DNA from: Endomychus coccineus
Lineage: Eukaryota > Arthropoda > Insecta > Coleoptera > Endomychidae
Length of the DNA stretch: 64,000 bases
Direction of reading: 5' to 3'
Assembly: GCA_958510875.1 (NCBI GenBank)
Contig: OY294067.1
Location: forward strand, 253,967,736-254,031,735
Shown: positions 45,111 through 55,830 of the stretch, piece by piece
Layout: every line of letters starts with the position of its first letter
Position numbering within the stretch: the stretch's first letter is position 1
The notes under the pieces: model-generated
Database searches by the model: none
Seen by the model: the letters and a program-made list of their open reading frames with translations, nothing else
Told to the model about the DNA's origin: nothing
Program-made: the position numbers and the translations under genes

Positions 45111-46036
45111 ACTCTATAGTCTATCTTAGTTTTGATATTGTGTCTCTGTAAGTACGTTATTGTTCTAGCTCCTATTCCCTGTTTGTTGCATAGACCCATA
45201 AGTTATGTGAAGAAAAATTATGTACATTCTTTTGTCAGATTCTCGCTGATATCTTTTCCTTGTCTTCATGATCTCTAAATGTCAATTATTGTTCTATCAC
45301 AACATAAGTAGGCACACGTTGTTTCTGAGGTTTTTTGCTGAGGTAGGCACACTTTCTGGAAAATTCTATGACTGCCCTAAGTGTAGACACTCACTTCAGT
45401 TATCTCTATTTTATGAATGGTACTCTGGTTTATCTTAGTTTTGGTTTTGTGTCCCTGTAAGTACGTTGTTATTCTAGCTCTCATTCCCTATTTGTTCCAG
45501 AGACCTATAATTTAAGCGAAGAAAAATTATCTACATTCTTTTGTCAGACGCTCGATGATCTCTTTCCTTGTCTACATGATCTCTAAACGTCAATTATTGT
45601 TCTATCTCAATATGAGTAGGCACAAGTTGTTACTGTGGATTTTGTTCTGAGAGAGGCACACTTTCTGGAAAATTCTATGACTGCACTATGTATAGACACT
45701 CAGTTCAGTTGTCTCTATTTTATGAATGGTACTCTAGTTTATCTCAGTTTTGGTGTTTTGTCCCTGTAAGTACTTTATTGTTCTAGCTTCCATTCCCTAT
45801 TTGTTACATAGACCCATAAGTTATGTGATGAAAAATTCTGTACGTTCTTTTGTCAGACTCTCGCTGATATCTTTTCATTCTCTTCATGATCTCTAAACGT
45901 CAATTATTCCTCTATCACAACATGAGTAGGCACAATTTGTTACTGTGGATTTTTTCTGAGGTAGGCACACTTTGTGGAAAATTCTATGACTGCATTATGT
46001 ATAGACACTCACTTCAGTCACTATTTTATGAATGGT
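45111..46036. repeat. Three tandem copies of a ~309-bp unit
   Basis: CTGTAAGTAC recurs at 45146, 45455 and 45764 (period 309). Units contain AATTCTATGACTGC and AGGCACACTTT. They are 85-90% alike by eye. No ORF persists across units, so this is a satellite-like local expansion. Confidence 0.85.
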
Positions 46037-46099
46037 ACGATCAGTCTAATACCACGATTTAGGAATCATCTTCACTATAAAATAGAGAAAATCTATAAT

Positions 46100-46330
46100 A
46101 CAAAGTTTTGGTTGTCCAGGTTGAACAACACCATCTCCGGCCGAGATATAACTACCAACTTCGAAAATGTTTGGCGAAACTTTGTTCCAATACCATCTGC
46201 CGGAATCCCAGAGAACGAAAACTTTATCTATTGATTCTAATACTGGTGACAGTATTATCAAAGCGTGGCCTTTGGAATAACATTATCAGTTGAACATCTG
46301 CTTTCCGGCAGATGGCGTTGGAACCTCAGG
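46100..46330. repeat. MITE-like repeat with CCGGCAGATGG words
   Basis: CATCTCCGGCCGAGATATAACT and CATCTGCCGGAATCCCAG flank a core similar to 43800-43900. A further TTCCGGCAGATGGCGTTGG lies at 46302. An old dispersed repeat; boundaries uncertain. Confidence 0.4.
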
Positions 46331-46374
46331 AGCTGCTGGTGTTTGCACTAGCTGTTGACAGGGAATAGAAAAGT

Positions 46375-46640
46375 TCATGTGGACCTAACATGATCGTTCA
46401 ATGAGAGAGTGTTGGGTATTGACATCATCAAATTATGTATTGCGGGATCCACCTTCAACTCTACTAGATTATCAGGTCCGCATTCCGAAATTCTAGCCAG
46501 ATCATCATTTATGCCATCGATCTCTCTGTCTCTGGCTTCATTGGATGATGTATGGTTTCTAAGGGAGAAACCGGTATGGAGTTTACCATCATTCGCAAAG
46601 CCTTGGACTGGACAGGAGGTCACTCCCATCAGTTGATAGC
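46375..46640 (-). pseudogene. Jockey/R1-like reverse transcriptase fragment
   Basis: Minus-strand residues REIDGINDDLARISECGPDN followed by LVELKVDPAIHNL fit the conserved segment after the RT active site ('...IN.DL..I..WG..N.VEFN..KTQ...'). Only about 80 residues remain and nothing recognisable lies on either side. Confidence 0.5.
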
Positions 46641-47640
46641 CATTATGTCGGAGGAGACTCCGATAACCCTTTTTTTGTATACATCAGCTGAGGAGTAAGC
46701 CTTGTAAGTTCAATTGATGTACCGTGTTCTGGTTACACGATCATCAAAGCTAACTTGACAGAGCTGAACTGAATGATCGTCGATCACTGCATAAGTACAA
46801 CTCTCCTTGTGTGGTTATAACCTTCGATGATGGAAATTGCCAAATTATCTAGTCATGTGTCATTTTACATTATTCTGCTTTGAATTTCTTTCATTTACCA
46901 CCATCTTAACCCTGTTGACTGACCACTTGCATGTTTAGAAAATTTTGTCATAATCTGTTGTGTTCTCTGCTGTTTTCTTTCAAAAGAACGTATTTCCAGT
47001 AACAGATGTTGGCAGAAAAAATATAGAATGTAAGTATTATTTCATAATTGTCTGCTTGATTTAACGTGTTGGTTCATTCTTCTTATTTTCTATTTAGCTA
47101 ACCTTAGTTTTATCATTATTTGTCTCGGATCCATTCCAATCCTTTAAGCAGAAAAATATCTGCACATATTTTTTCACGAAGAATGGTACCTTTTCATTTT
47201 CGGTATCAATAACTACTACGAAAGTGACTCTCATATTGTTATATGAATTTAATAAGTGAAAGTTCCGACTGATTCGGGTAGACCTTATGAAACCAAACGA
47301 GCGTTTCAATAGGTTTTTTGTATGATCAATTTGTATTTCCATGATTCTGTTGAGCATGTTGATACCTGTCCTTATTATGAGATTGCCAGGCTATTTTTCA
47401 GACAATCTTATCTCATATTTATATTAAGCAGTATTTTCATAATATTGTGTAAGCGCTGATTCGAAACCTGACTTTATTATTGATTTCTGGGTTACTACTG
47501 TAATTGGAATCTTGTTTCTGTATATAACTCAACAATGAAAATTCAATAAAGCAGCATAATAAAACTGCTACATATTTATATAATATATAGATAGATGGTC
47601 TTTGCTAACGCAAATATGTTTATCGATCATCGAGTAGATA
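46641..47640. other. AT-rich spacer, nothing recognised
   Basis: Chance ORFs only. Near 47640-47700 the minus strand has TTCTGATGATGAAACATAAAC, a hammerhead-like core without stem II, plausibly the 3' region of the PLE fragment upstream of it. Confidence 0.4.
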
Positions 47641-47920
47641 CAATGCGAAAATCTTTCAATCTGTATTGGAACGTTTATGTTTCATCATCAGAATTGAAAT
47701 CCTATATTGTGTAATTAGATAATTGTGTAATTAGATAAGATATAATATTCTGCTTATTGTCTGTATATATATATATAATAATTGCTCGCGATACGTACCT
47801 GGTTTATATGTTTTCCATTCTAGTGATTTTTGTATAGGCGAAAATAAAAAAAGTAAGTGCAAATGTATTGGTTTCTCTTATTCAACACCACCACAATTGT
47901 TTCCTTGGTCATTCACTGAA

Positions 47921-48178
47921 TTAAAGAAGAAATCGATCAGTCCAAACTTCTTTTGTAAACCATGCTGTTTTTATTTTATCATCTGAATCATGACTAATAT
48001 TCATAACTAGGGAATTTATGTTTTTGTTCACTTCTATTTCCCAGGTAAATTGAAATTTGCAGTGGAAATTGTTAAATTTGTTAATTATTATATACAGAAT
48101 TTTATCCTTGGGAACACACATTAGGTAATCATCTACATACCGTTTAAAGAATACAGGTTGAAAATCTAGTGAATTCAT
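47921..48178 (-). pseudogene. Penelope-like element reverse transcriptase, YVDD region
   Basis: The minus strand reads NSLDFQPVFFKRYVDDYLMC and then VPKDKILYIIINKFNNFHCK, with FQFTWEIEVNKNINSLVM and WFTKEVWTDRF following. FKRYVDD is the PLE RT active site; the WYTK-like motif follows at the usual distance. The reading breaks just upstream, at the edge of the satellite-foldback element. A homologous + strand segment lies on the other side of that element. Confidence 0.75.
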
Positions 48179-48232
48179 TACAGATAGTAGCTGAAACGTT
48201 GGTCAGAGATTAAATACACACCCCTAGATTAG

Positions 48233-50114
48233 TAGTCCAGGCTATGAACCGGAAAATAAAAAAAAAACAATTCAAGTTCGAATCAAAAAATTTTTTTGCT
48301 TTAGCTTCAGGAGGTTCTCAGGATCATTCATACACCTTGAAACCTCTTGGGAACCCCAACCCCACCGATTGAGGACAAAAATGGCCCGAAATCTCCAAGT
48401 CTTAAATTGTATTTGCTACAAAAAAAGGATTTTGGCATTTCGAGTACACCTAGGACGTTTTTTGGGTCGCTGAACAGGAATCCGTAGCCAGATTTACTTG
48501 CAATTTACGTGTTTTAGGCATTTCAAATGCACCAAGATGGTTTTTTGGGTTGCTGAATACGATTCCGAAGTCAGATTTACTCTCGAATATCATCTTAGAG
48601 GAGGGAAATTTACAAAAATGGCTAATTTGACACGCTTCTGAATTTTTATTATTTTTGCATTTAAAATTACTTCCGAGTAAATCTGGCTTCGGAATGCACC
48701 GTGGTGCATTCGAAATGCCAAAAACACGTAAATTGCAAAATAACATATCGGGGTGCAAATTTTGCCAATTTCGTCGATTTTACCACCCCTACGATGAATT
48801 GCAAGTAAATGTGGCTACGGATTCGTGATCAGTGAGCCAAAAAACCTCCTTGCTGCATTCGAAATGCCAAAAACACGTAAATTGCAAAATAACATATAGC
48901 GGTGCAAAATTTGCCAATTGCGTCGATATGACAACCCCTACGATGGATTGCAAATAAATCTGGCTACGGATTCGTGATCAGGGACCCAAAAAACCTAGTT
49001 GGTGCATTCGAAATGCCTAAAACACGTAAATTGCAAAATAACATATCGGGGTGCAAATTTTGCCAATTTCGTCGATTTTACCACCCCTACGATGAATTGC
49101 AAGTAAATGTGGCTACGGATTCGTGATCAGTGAGCCAAAAAACCTCATTGGTGCATTCGAAATGCCAAAAACACGTAAATTGCAAAATAACATATAGCGG
49201 TGCAAAATTTGCCAATTGCGTCGATATGACCACCCCTACGATGGATTGCAAGTAAATCTGGCTACGGATTCGTGATCAGCGACTCAAAAAACCTAGTTGG
49301 TGCATTCGAAATGCCTAAAACACGTAAATTGCAAAATAACATATCGGGGTGCAAATTTTGCCAATTTCGTCGATTTTACCACCCCTACGATGAATTGCAA
49401 GTAAATGTGGCTACGGATTCGTGATCAGTGAGCCAAAAAACCTCATTGGTGCATTCGAAATGCCAAAAACACGTAAATTGCAAAATAACATATAGCGGTG
49501 CAAAATTTGCCAATTGCGTCGATATGACCACCCCTACGATGGATTGCAAGTAAATCTGGCTACGGATTCGTGATCAGCGACCCAAAAAACCTAGTTGGTG
49601 CATTCGAAATGCCTAAAACACGTAAATTGCAAAATATCATATTAGAGGTGCGAAATTGGCAAATTTTTTCGATTTTGGCACCCTTACGATGGATTGCAAG
49701 TAAATGTGGCTACGGATTCGTGATCAGCGACCCGAAAAACCTCCTTGATGCATTCGAAATGCCTAAAACACGTAAATTGCAAAATAACATATTAGGGGTG
49801 CGAAATTGGCCAATTTTGTCGTTCGGACCACCCCTACGATAGATCTGGCTACGGATCCGTGTTCAGCGACCCAAAAAGCCTCCTAGGTGCACTCGAAATG
49901 TCAAAATACCTTTTTTGTAGGAAATACAATTCAAGACTTGGAGATTTCGGGCCATTTTCGCCCCCAATGGGTGGGGTTACGGTTCCCAAGAGGTTTCAAG
50001 GTGTATCAATGATCCTGAGAACCTTCTGAAGCTAATGCAAAAAAAAAAATTTTGATTCGAACTAACATTTTTTTTTTAAATTATAGCTAAAATCCCGGTT
50101 CACAGCCTGGACTA
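48233..50114. mobile_element. Foldback element with 230-bp inverted ends and an internal 149-bp satellite array
   Basis: The left end TAGTCCAGGCTATGAACCGG (48233) and the right end, its complement (to 50114), begin arms of about 230 bp. Between them are satellite monomers: inverted at about 48430-48680, then direct from about 48690 to 49870. No transposase. The same family occurs at 51228-52252 and as a fragment at 1972-2301. PLE fragments abut every copy. Confidence 0.7.
48690..49870 (+). repeat. 149-bp satellite array with 298-bp higher-order period
   Basis: ATTCGTGATCAG or its variants recur at 48821, 48970, 49119, 49268, 49417, 49566 and 49716 (steps of 149-150). Monomers alternate between type A (CGGGGTGCAAATTTTGCC) and type B (AGCGGTGCAAAATTTGCC) three times, so the real unit of recent amplification is the 298-bp dimer. 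Confidence 0.88.
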
Positions 50115-50129
50115 TAGAATTTATAAATG

Positions 50130-51020
50130 CAGTAAAGTTTTGTTTAGGATGATGCACTTTTCAGTACGGTGAACAATATTTTGGACAACTATTCGGCACA
50201 GCGATGGGATTTTAGCTGCTATTGCAACCAAGTTATGGAATGCCTAGAAAATTCTGTAAAGAATTCACTAGTTTTTCCACTAGTATTCTTCAAACGGTTT
50301 GGAGATGGTTTGTCTTATGTGTGAACCCAAAGATAAAATTCAGTTTGTAATTAATAAATTTGACAATTTCCACTGTAACTTCAATTCACCTGTGAAATAG
50401 AAGTAAATAAACTAGATATGAACATTAGGCATGATTCAGACAGTAAAGTAAGAACAACATGGTTAGCAAAAGTAGTTTGTTCTCAATGATATTTTCACTC
50501 TAATTCAGTTGAACCTGCAATTTACAAAAAAATTTATGAACATGAACAACCTTACAAAAGATCGCACTGTAAAACCGTTCAAGAAATTTGAAAAAAGTTC
50601 GTAATACACTGGAAAGGAATGGCTAAAAAAAAAACATTTTTTTACCACATCATCAAAGAAAGAATGAGCAAAATCTATAATAGTACATCATGTGCGCATA
50701 AACTTACTGTGTTGGTAAATATTTTTCAAGTCTAAAATCGTTAATAGCTAAAGATAAACAGCCCACGGTATATGAATTAAATTGTCTAGATTGCGATGGT
50801 ACATATTCAAAAAGCTGTAAGCAATATTTACAAAACGAATGTATGTATGCACTAAAAACAAAAAATTCCACCGCATCAGTTCGGTTATAAAAATTTCAGT
50901 ATTTTAGCTAAAGAATTCAATTATTATAAAAGATCTATCATGGAGATCATTCCATGAAATGTGATTCTAAGTCTGTTAACAGAGAACCGATGTACAGTCA
51001 TTAAGGCAAATTTATACAAA
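50130..51020 (+). pseudogene. Penelope-like element, RT C-terminal half to GIY-YIG, heavily decayed
   Basis: The + strand in mixed frames: FGQLFGTAMG (RT motif before the active site), a broken active-site region (near 50290), EPKDKIQFVINKFDNFHCNF, then MVSK-like and PAIYKKIYEHEQPYKRSHCK. A GIY-YIG remnant reads LNCLDCDGTY with KQYLQN near 50775-50840. It parallels 47921-48178 in the RT part and 18055-18534 in the endonuclease part. Confidence 0.65.
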
Positions 51021-51227
51021 TTGAACCAGATTTCTGGGTATGTTGAAACTGTGTGTAGGTAGAAAGCCGATATAATAAATTATGAATTTTGGTTGCGCGG
51101 TTTTCCTTAATTTTCAGTTGCCCATCAAACGATATAACTTTCTAGAGTCCTTGGCACATCTACAGTATCCTCGGTACTTATCTCTATTTGACACATGTTT
51201 GCACTACGCTATTAATGTATGTATTAT

Positions 51228-52252
51228 TAGTCCAGGCTATGAACCGGAAAAAAAAAACATGTAAGTTCTAACCAAAAATTTTTTTTTGCATTAGCTCCAG
51301 GAGGCTCTCAGGATCATTCATACACCTTAAGACCTCTTGGGAACCCAAACCCCACCCATTGGGGGCGAAAATGGCCCGAAATCTCCAAGTCTTGAATTGT
51401 ATTTTCTACAAAAAAAGGTATTTTGGCATTTCGAGTGCACCTAGGAGGTTTTTTTGGATCGCTGAATGCGAATCCGTAGCCAGATTTACTTGCAATCAAT
51501 CATAGGGGTGGTCAAATCGACAAAATTGAATAATTTCGCACCCCTAATATGTTATTTTGCAATTTACGTGTTTTAGGCATTTCGAATTCACCAAGGGGGT
51601 TTTTTTGAGTCGCTGGATACGATTCCAAAGCCAGATTTACTCCGAAGTCATTTCAAAATGCAAAAATAATAAAAATTTAAAAGCGTGTCAAATTAGCCAT
51701 TTTTGTAAATTTCTCACCCTTACGATGATATTCGAGTGAACCTGACTTCGAAATCATATTCAGCGACCCAAAAAACCTCCTTGGTGCATTAGAAATGCCT
51801 AAAATTTCCCTACCCTAAGATGATATTCGAGTAAATCTGGCTTAGGAATCGTATTCAGCAACCCAAAAAACCTTCTTGGTGCATTTGAAATGCCTATAAC
51901 ACGTAAATTGCAAAATAACATATTAGGGGTGCAAAATTGGACAATTTTGTCGATTTTACCTCCCCCCTACGATGGATTGCAAGTAAATCTGGCTACGGAT
52001 TCGTGTTCAGCGACCCAAAAAACCAGTGCACTCGAAATGCCAAAATACCTTTTTTTGTAGAAGATACAATTCAAGACTTGGAGATTTCGGGCCATTTTCG
52101 CCCCCAATTGGTGGAGTTGGGGTTCTCAAGACGTTTTAAGGTGTATGAATGATCCTGAGAAACTCCTGAAGCTAATGCAAAAAAACTTTTTTGATTCGAA
52201 CATACATGTTTTTTTTTATTATAGCTAAAATCCCGGTTCACAGTCTGGACTA
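51228..52252. mobile_element. Second, shorter satellite-foldback element
   Basis: Same ends as 48233-50114 (TAGTCCAGGCTATGAACCGG at 51228; complement to 52252), with arms of about 228 bp. The interior has only a few monomers, half inverted (51460-51700) and half direct (51720-52020). The difference from the first copy lies mainly in monomer number. Confidence 0.7.
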
Positions 52253-52640
52253 TATCCTAATGCATAAATTGTTTCTCAATTTACACTGTATTTTCCGGGA
52301 TATACATGTTTTGGAATTCCTGACCATCATCAACATTAATTGTTCAAATCTCATTATGTTATACCCTATTGTACGTTAGGTCCTATTTATACTCGAACTG
52401 TTTATTATTAATTAATTTATCTGTTTGATAATGACACTATGTTGTTGAAACTATAGTAACGTTCTCGAATTATTGATAAAAGTGGTATAAAAACAAAGTA
52501 ATTGTTATAACTTTCAATTAATGATAAATTACCGTAGGGTAACAGCTTCTGCCATTGATTTTTGTTTCGAATAAATAATAAATTTTGTTTCAGTTGAACG
52601 ATTATTTTTGTTTCGAATGACCCACCACTACCGAATTTAG
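52253..52640. other. AT-rich sequence up to a splice acceptor
   Basis: No repeat recognised except an echo at 57280-57480: TATCTGTTTGATAATGACACTATG and the ATTAATGATAAATTACCGTA-like words occur there too. A pyrimidine-containing tract ends in TTTAG at 52640. Confidence 0.4.
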
Positions 52641-53300
52641 TATCAGAGCAACCTAATGGATCACCCTCCCAAATACCAGAATGCATTGCGGAGAAACTCC
52701 AATCTCAAAATTGTTGAATACACTTGGGATTACAATGATCAACAGAGTAAAGCACCCAGAGAATTTCTATATGATTCTACATTATTCGTACCGACAGCTC
52801 CTGTTCTGATGATAGAATATGACATGAATAATCAAAAACACCAAGAACTTAGTTCAGGAACTCATCTAAAAGTTGTCAATAGAGTTCAAAATGAACTAAA
52901 TGAATTTTCATCAAGAGTTAGTAAACCAGAAACTGGAGTTCCTACTTCAAAAGCGTGGTTGAAACCAGTAGAAGACAGACTTAAAAATGATGTAATTGAA
53001 CTTAGAAAAGAAGAAAGGAATACGTACTATAATAATGAAACACCTAAAGGTTTCAGTCCGAAGTCACACCTTGACGTTTTAGAATATAAAACTAATCAAT
53101 TGAATTATTATTCAAAAAAAATTAATAATCGGACTGAGAATAAGCATGAAAGTGAAAAGTGTGTAGGCTGCTGGACTTGGATGAAGAGGAAAAAGCGAAG
53201 TGGTCACAATAGTAAAGTGATTAGGAATAAAAGTAAATACAACAAGAGCGATGACTGTATTTTGAATTTTCTCACTGCCTGGACTTGGATGTTTGATTAG
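52641..53300 (+). CDS. Terminal exon of an unrecognised protein with a W-T-x-x-F-D C-terminus
   Basis: Reading from a possible acceptor (ACCGAATTTAG) at 52641 or from ATG at 52656, the frame is open for about 214-219 codons to TAG at 53298. The protein is rich in Asn, Lys and Glu. It has no membrane segment or known domain that I recognise, and it carries CVGCWTWMKRKKR late and ends NFLTAWTWMFD. The final motif resembles the BTB/BACK exon's end (NCLRCWTVFFD). AATAAA follows 10 bp after the stop. The long open frame in AT-rich DNA and the poly(A) signal argue for a real exon. Upstream exons were not found. Confidence 0.6.
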   Translation, partial: YQSNLMDHPPKYQNALRRNSNLKIVEYTWDYNDQQSKAPREFLYDSTLFVPTAPVLMIEYDMNNQKHQELSSGTHLKVVNRVQNELNEFSSRVSKPETGVPTSKAWLKPVEDRLKNDVIELRKEERNTYYNNETPKGFSPKSHLDVLEYKTNQLNYYSKKINNRTENKHESEKCVGCWTWMKRKKRSGHNSKVIRNKSKYNKSDDCILNFLTAWTWMFD

Positions 53301-53309
53301 AATATGCAC

Positions 53310-53315
53310 AATAAA
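53310..53315 (+). terminator. Polyadenylation signal of the 52641-53300 exon
   Basis: AATAAA directly after the stop codon region. Closer than usual, so a later signal may also be used. Confidence 0.5.
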
Positions 53316-53961
53316 TAGACTAGATGGAAGATGGCTGCTATATTTAAATCACTATTTATTTTGTATCCTACGAAAAAATTACTTTAGATAAAAAGAAAAT
53401 TATTTCACTAGTTTTAAGAACTTTGCAGAAAAATAATGATATTATTCAACCAAGGTTGATGCAAGTTAGAATAAACTTTTATACCAAATGATTATTATAG
53501 TGAAAGTAGGAGAGGTTCTACCCACTAAATATTTATTCGTGATCATGAATCCTAACAGTGCAAATTTCACCTGTTGTATAATCACGTCTAGTATATTCCA
53601 TAAATATGTATAACATACTCCTTGAAGAGGTATTGGATGTACGTTATAACTCTTAGTATTGCAAATTGATACAATTTAAAAAGACATGATGTATGTGACC
53701 AGCAAGTGAGCTCCAAAAACATATATAGCAGACAAAAGAATACCTAATACATATAATCAAAGATCGTGAAATATAGTATTTTGAATAATACTGTAAGGAA
53801 GGATCCAGAAAGAGCCTCATCATTTATTCCATCACAAAGGAATCAATATAAGGTATGTTAAGGATTTTTCAATAAGAGTGATAGATTTTGAAAATCATGA
53901 TACAAGTTGTTCAAGTGATAATGACTTTGTTTATTTTTAAATGAAAGAACATATTATGAAA
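53316..53961. other. AT-rich sequence, nothing recognised
   Basis: No ORF or repeat of note. Confidence 0.5.
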
Positions 53962-54345
53962 TTATGATTGGGAATTTACAACAGCTAAATTGTTTCCACC
54001 GTTTTGATGGGTAGCGTCCTTTCGAGTATCCCAATTTTTAATAATTCTCTGGCTATGATCGAACTGTATCTGGTCAATGACTCGACTGATATTGTCTCTG
54101 AGTGCTTCAATCATTCGAGGTTTATTTACATAGACGAGACTTTTCACATACCCCCACAGGAAGAAGTGCGGGGGGGGGGGTTCACCCGATCTCGCTGGCC
54201 AATTGATATCGCCGTTAAGTGAACTTATTGATCCGAGAAATGTTCTAATGTTTCATGTGTTGTGAAACGTAGCATCATCCTATTGAATATTTTCGGGATC
54301 CATTCCATACAGATTCCTAAGTATTAGTTTTACGTTAAGTTCCTG
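53962..54345 (-). pseudogene. Tc/mariner-superfamily (DDE_3-like) transposase, C-terminal part
   Basis: In mixed frames the minus strand reads a 'DGATxHT' strand (ENIQ, stop, DDATFHNT), then NGDINWPARSG and FLWGYVKSLVYVNKPRMIEA with LRDNISRVIDQIQFD. This matches the last catalytic segment and tail of IS630/Tc1-type insect transposases ('ISR.GDI.WP.RSPDLT..DFFLWGY.K..VY'). A poly(G) run at 54168-54180 replaces the Asp-Leu-Thr part, destroying the third catalytic acid. Confidence 0.65.
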
Positions 54346-54880
54346 TCCCGAGAATTCTACCGCACGACCCCCATGGGCGAGGGATTGGGGTCACGCTCAA
54401 TCAGCGACAGTATGTCCTGGGAGAGCAATTCCCCGAATCCCACTGGTTAGAGCGGAACCCTATCCAAATCCCTACTGACTGCATGGTCAGTTCCCGAGCT
54501 GAAAGAAATGTAGCTCACCTGTCGAAGGTGAAGGATTGTAACAATGTTACGATCCAACACCCTCTAGCCAGCTTGCGGCTTTCAACCACTACCCCCACGA
54601 AGCCTACACTAAGCGGTCGGACGGAGTTCTTACACCCCGGGGCCTCCGACCCCGTGGTACCAGTCAATGCAAGATCACTAGTCCGCTCTCGTAAAATAAA
54701 TTCTGCTACAGTTGAGTTGAAAGCCCCAACTCGGTACTTCTAGACCAGCTCAAGTACGTGGAGTCGCCACACTCCAAAGATCCTACCGTAGTCAGCCATT
54801 TGCCAACCAATGAAGGTCAAGCTTAGGCCTTTCTGGCGGTGTCTCCCTGCCCGTATGTCTCTCAAGATGAGCAAGGTCAA
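54346..54880. other. GC-rich island of unknown origin
   Basis: About half G+C, against about a third around it, with clusters such as CACCCCGGGGCCTCCGACCC (54633) and several CpG. A plus-strand frame (54483-54743) is open for 86 codons but fits no known family. It lies just upstream of a hairpin and a PLE. It may be the 5' region of a retroelement or a recent insert. Confidence 0.4.
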
Positions 54881-54995
54881 CTAACAAAGGTATCGAACAA
54901 TGGTAATTTTTTTTTACCTCGGTTGTATGGAATGGATAGATATTCCATACAATAGAGCTGGAAAAAACCTCATCATGGCTCGATACCTTTGTTAG
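54881..54995. repeat. 115-bp hairpin with two nested palindromes
   Basis: Outer arms CTAACAAAGGTATCGAAC (54881-54898) and complement (54978-54995, one mismatch). The inner palindrome is TTGTATGGAAT...ATTCCATACAA (54923-54952). It could form a cruciform, and marks the 5' boundary of the PLE similarity. Confidence 0.75.
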
Positions 54996-55034
54996 ATGAC
55001 AAATCTAAATCCTTTAATACCTAAAGATAAACAA

Positions 55035-55359
55035 AACCCACACAGTATACAAATTAAATTGTTTAGATTGCGATGGGACTTATACTGGAATCTCTAAACA
55101 ATATTTACAAAAGAAAATGTATGGCCATAAGTATAGCACAAGAAATAAAAACTTAGAAAATTCCACCGCCCTTGATAAACACTGCTTTGATAATAACCAT
55201 CAATTTGATTACAAAAATGTTAATAATTTAACTGAGGAAACCAATTATTATAAAAGATCTATTCTGGAGATGATTCACATGAAAGGTGACTCCAAATTTG
55301 TAAATCATAGGACGGATATTCAGACATTAAGTCAGATTTATACTAACTTAATTAATTAA
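55035..55359 (+). pseudogene. GIY-YIG endonuclease domain of a Penelope-like element
   Basis: Residues THTVYKLNCLDCDGTYTGIS, QYLQKKMYGHKYSTRNKN, LDKHCFDNNHQFDYK, and EETNYYKRSILEMIHMKGD to the stop at 55357. One extra A near 55036 shifts the frame relative to the 18-kb copy. The GIY/YIG motif is altered in the same way (TVY...YTG), so this is a feature of the lineage and not a random mutation. Confidence 0.75.
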
Positions 55360-55737
55360 AACTCTTCCAAATTTCTACATGCGTCTTTATAATGTTATAT
55401 TTTAGGAAGAATGTTCAAAAGTAATATTCCAATACAAGTCTGCAACCTTTTTCAAGTACCTCATAAATCGTTACATCTGGTTCGAGAGTAGATACTTAAC
55501 ATAATAGTTTCTATCTCCAGTCGTTGAGACACTATACCAACATGTGCTTGTATATTATAAGAATATTACTGAATAGTGGATTCTTGTTATATTTTATACT
55601 TGAAATATTGACGGTACAATTTCGATTATTCGTGGTTCTGTTCGTTTCGACGATGTGGGCTTTTTTGATTGAAATTGGTGCGATATGGACGCTTTGTGCT
55701 GTAATTAGTTTTAAAAAACCCCTTTTTGACATAATAA

Positions 55738-55779
55738 GTCTTCTGATGATGGTCGTGAAACCGAAACGTACGTAAAGAC
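55738..55779 (+). ncRNA. Hammerhead ribozyme motif of the PLE
   Basis: Stem I GTCTT/AAGAC (perfect 5 bp), CTGATGA at 55743-55749, stem II GGT/ACC (a fourth pair C-A is broken), GAAA at 55763-55766, stem III ACG/CGT with a two-base loop, and cleavage triplet GTA ending at 55774. One extra T stands between the CTGATGA box and stem II, as in the 18-kb copy. All catalytic positions are kept. Confidence 0.7.
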
Positions 55780-55830
55780 AAAATATAAAACAAAGTGTTA
55801 ATGTGACCATTTCCCGAGAATTTTTATATA

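Larger units (their letters stand above)
54998..55830 (+). mobile_element. Penelope-like element, 3' part, close relative of 17965-18990
   Basis: GIY-YIG coding (55030-55359), 380 bp of 3' untranslated sequence, the hammerhead motif (55738-55779), and the tail TTTCCCGAGAATTTTTATAT. Order and spacing match the 18-kb copy. It is better preserved at the ribozyme but lacks RT. Confidence 0.72.

Noticed and set aside
48690..49870. CRISPR-like array of regularly spaced repeats
   Set aside because: The whole 149-bp monomer is conserved, with no unique spacers, in a eukaryotic setting; it is satellite DNA.
54168..54180. Poly(G) run as a possible G-quadruplex signal (also 16258-16267)
   Set aside because: A single short run without the spaced G tracts needed; both lie inside decayed retroelement or transposase coding sequence.
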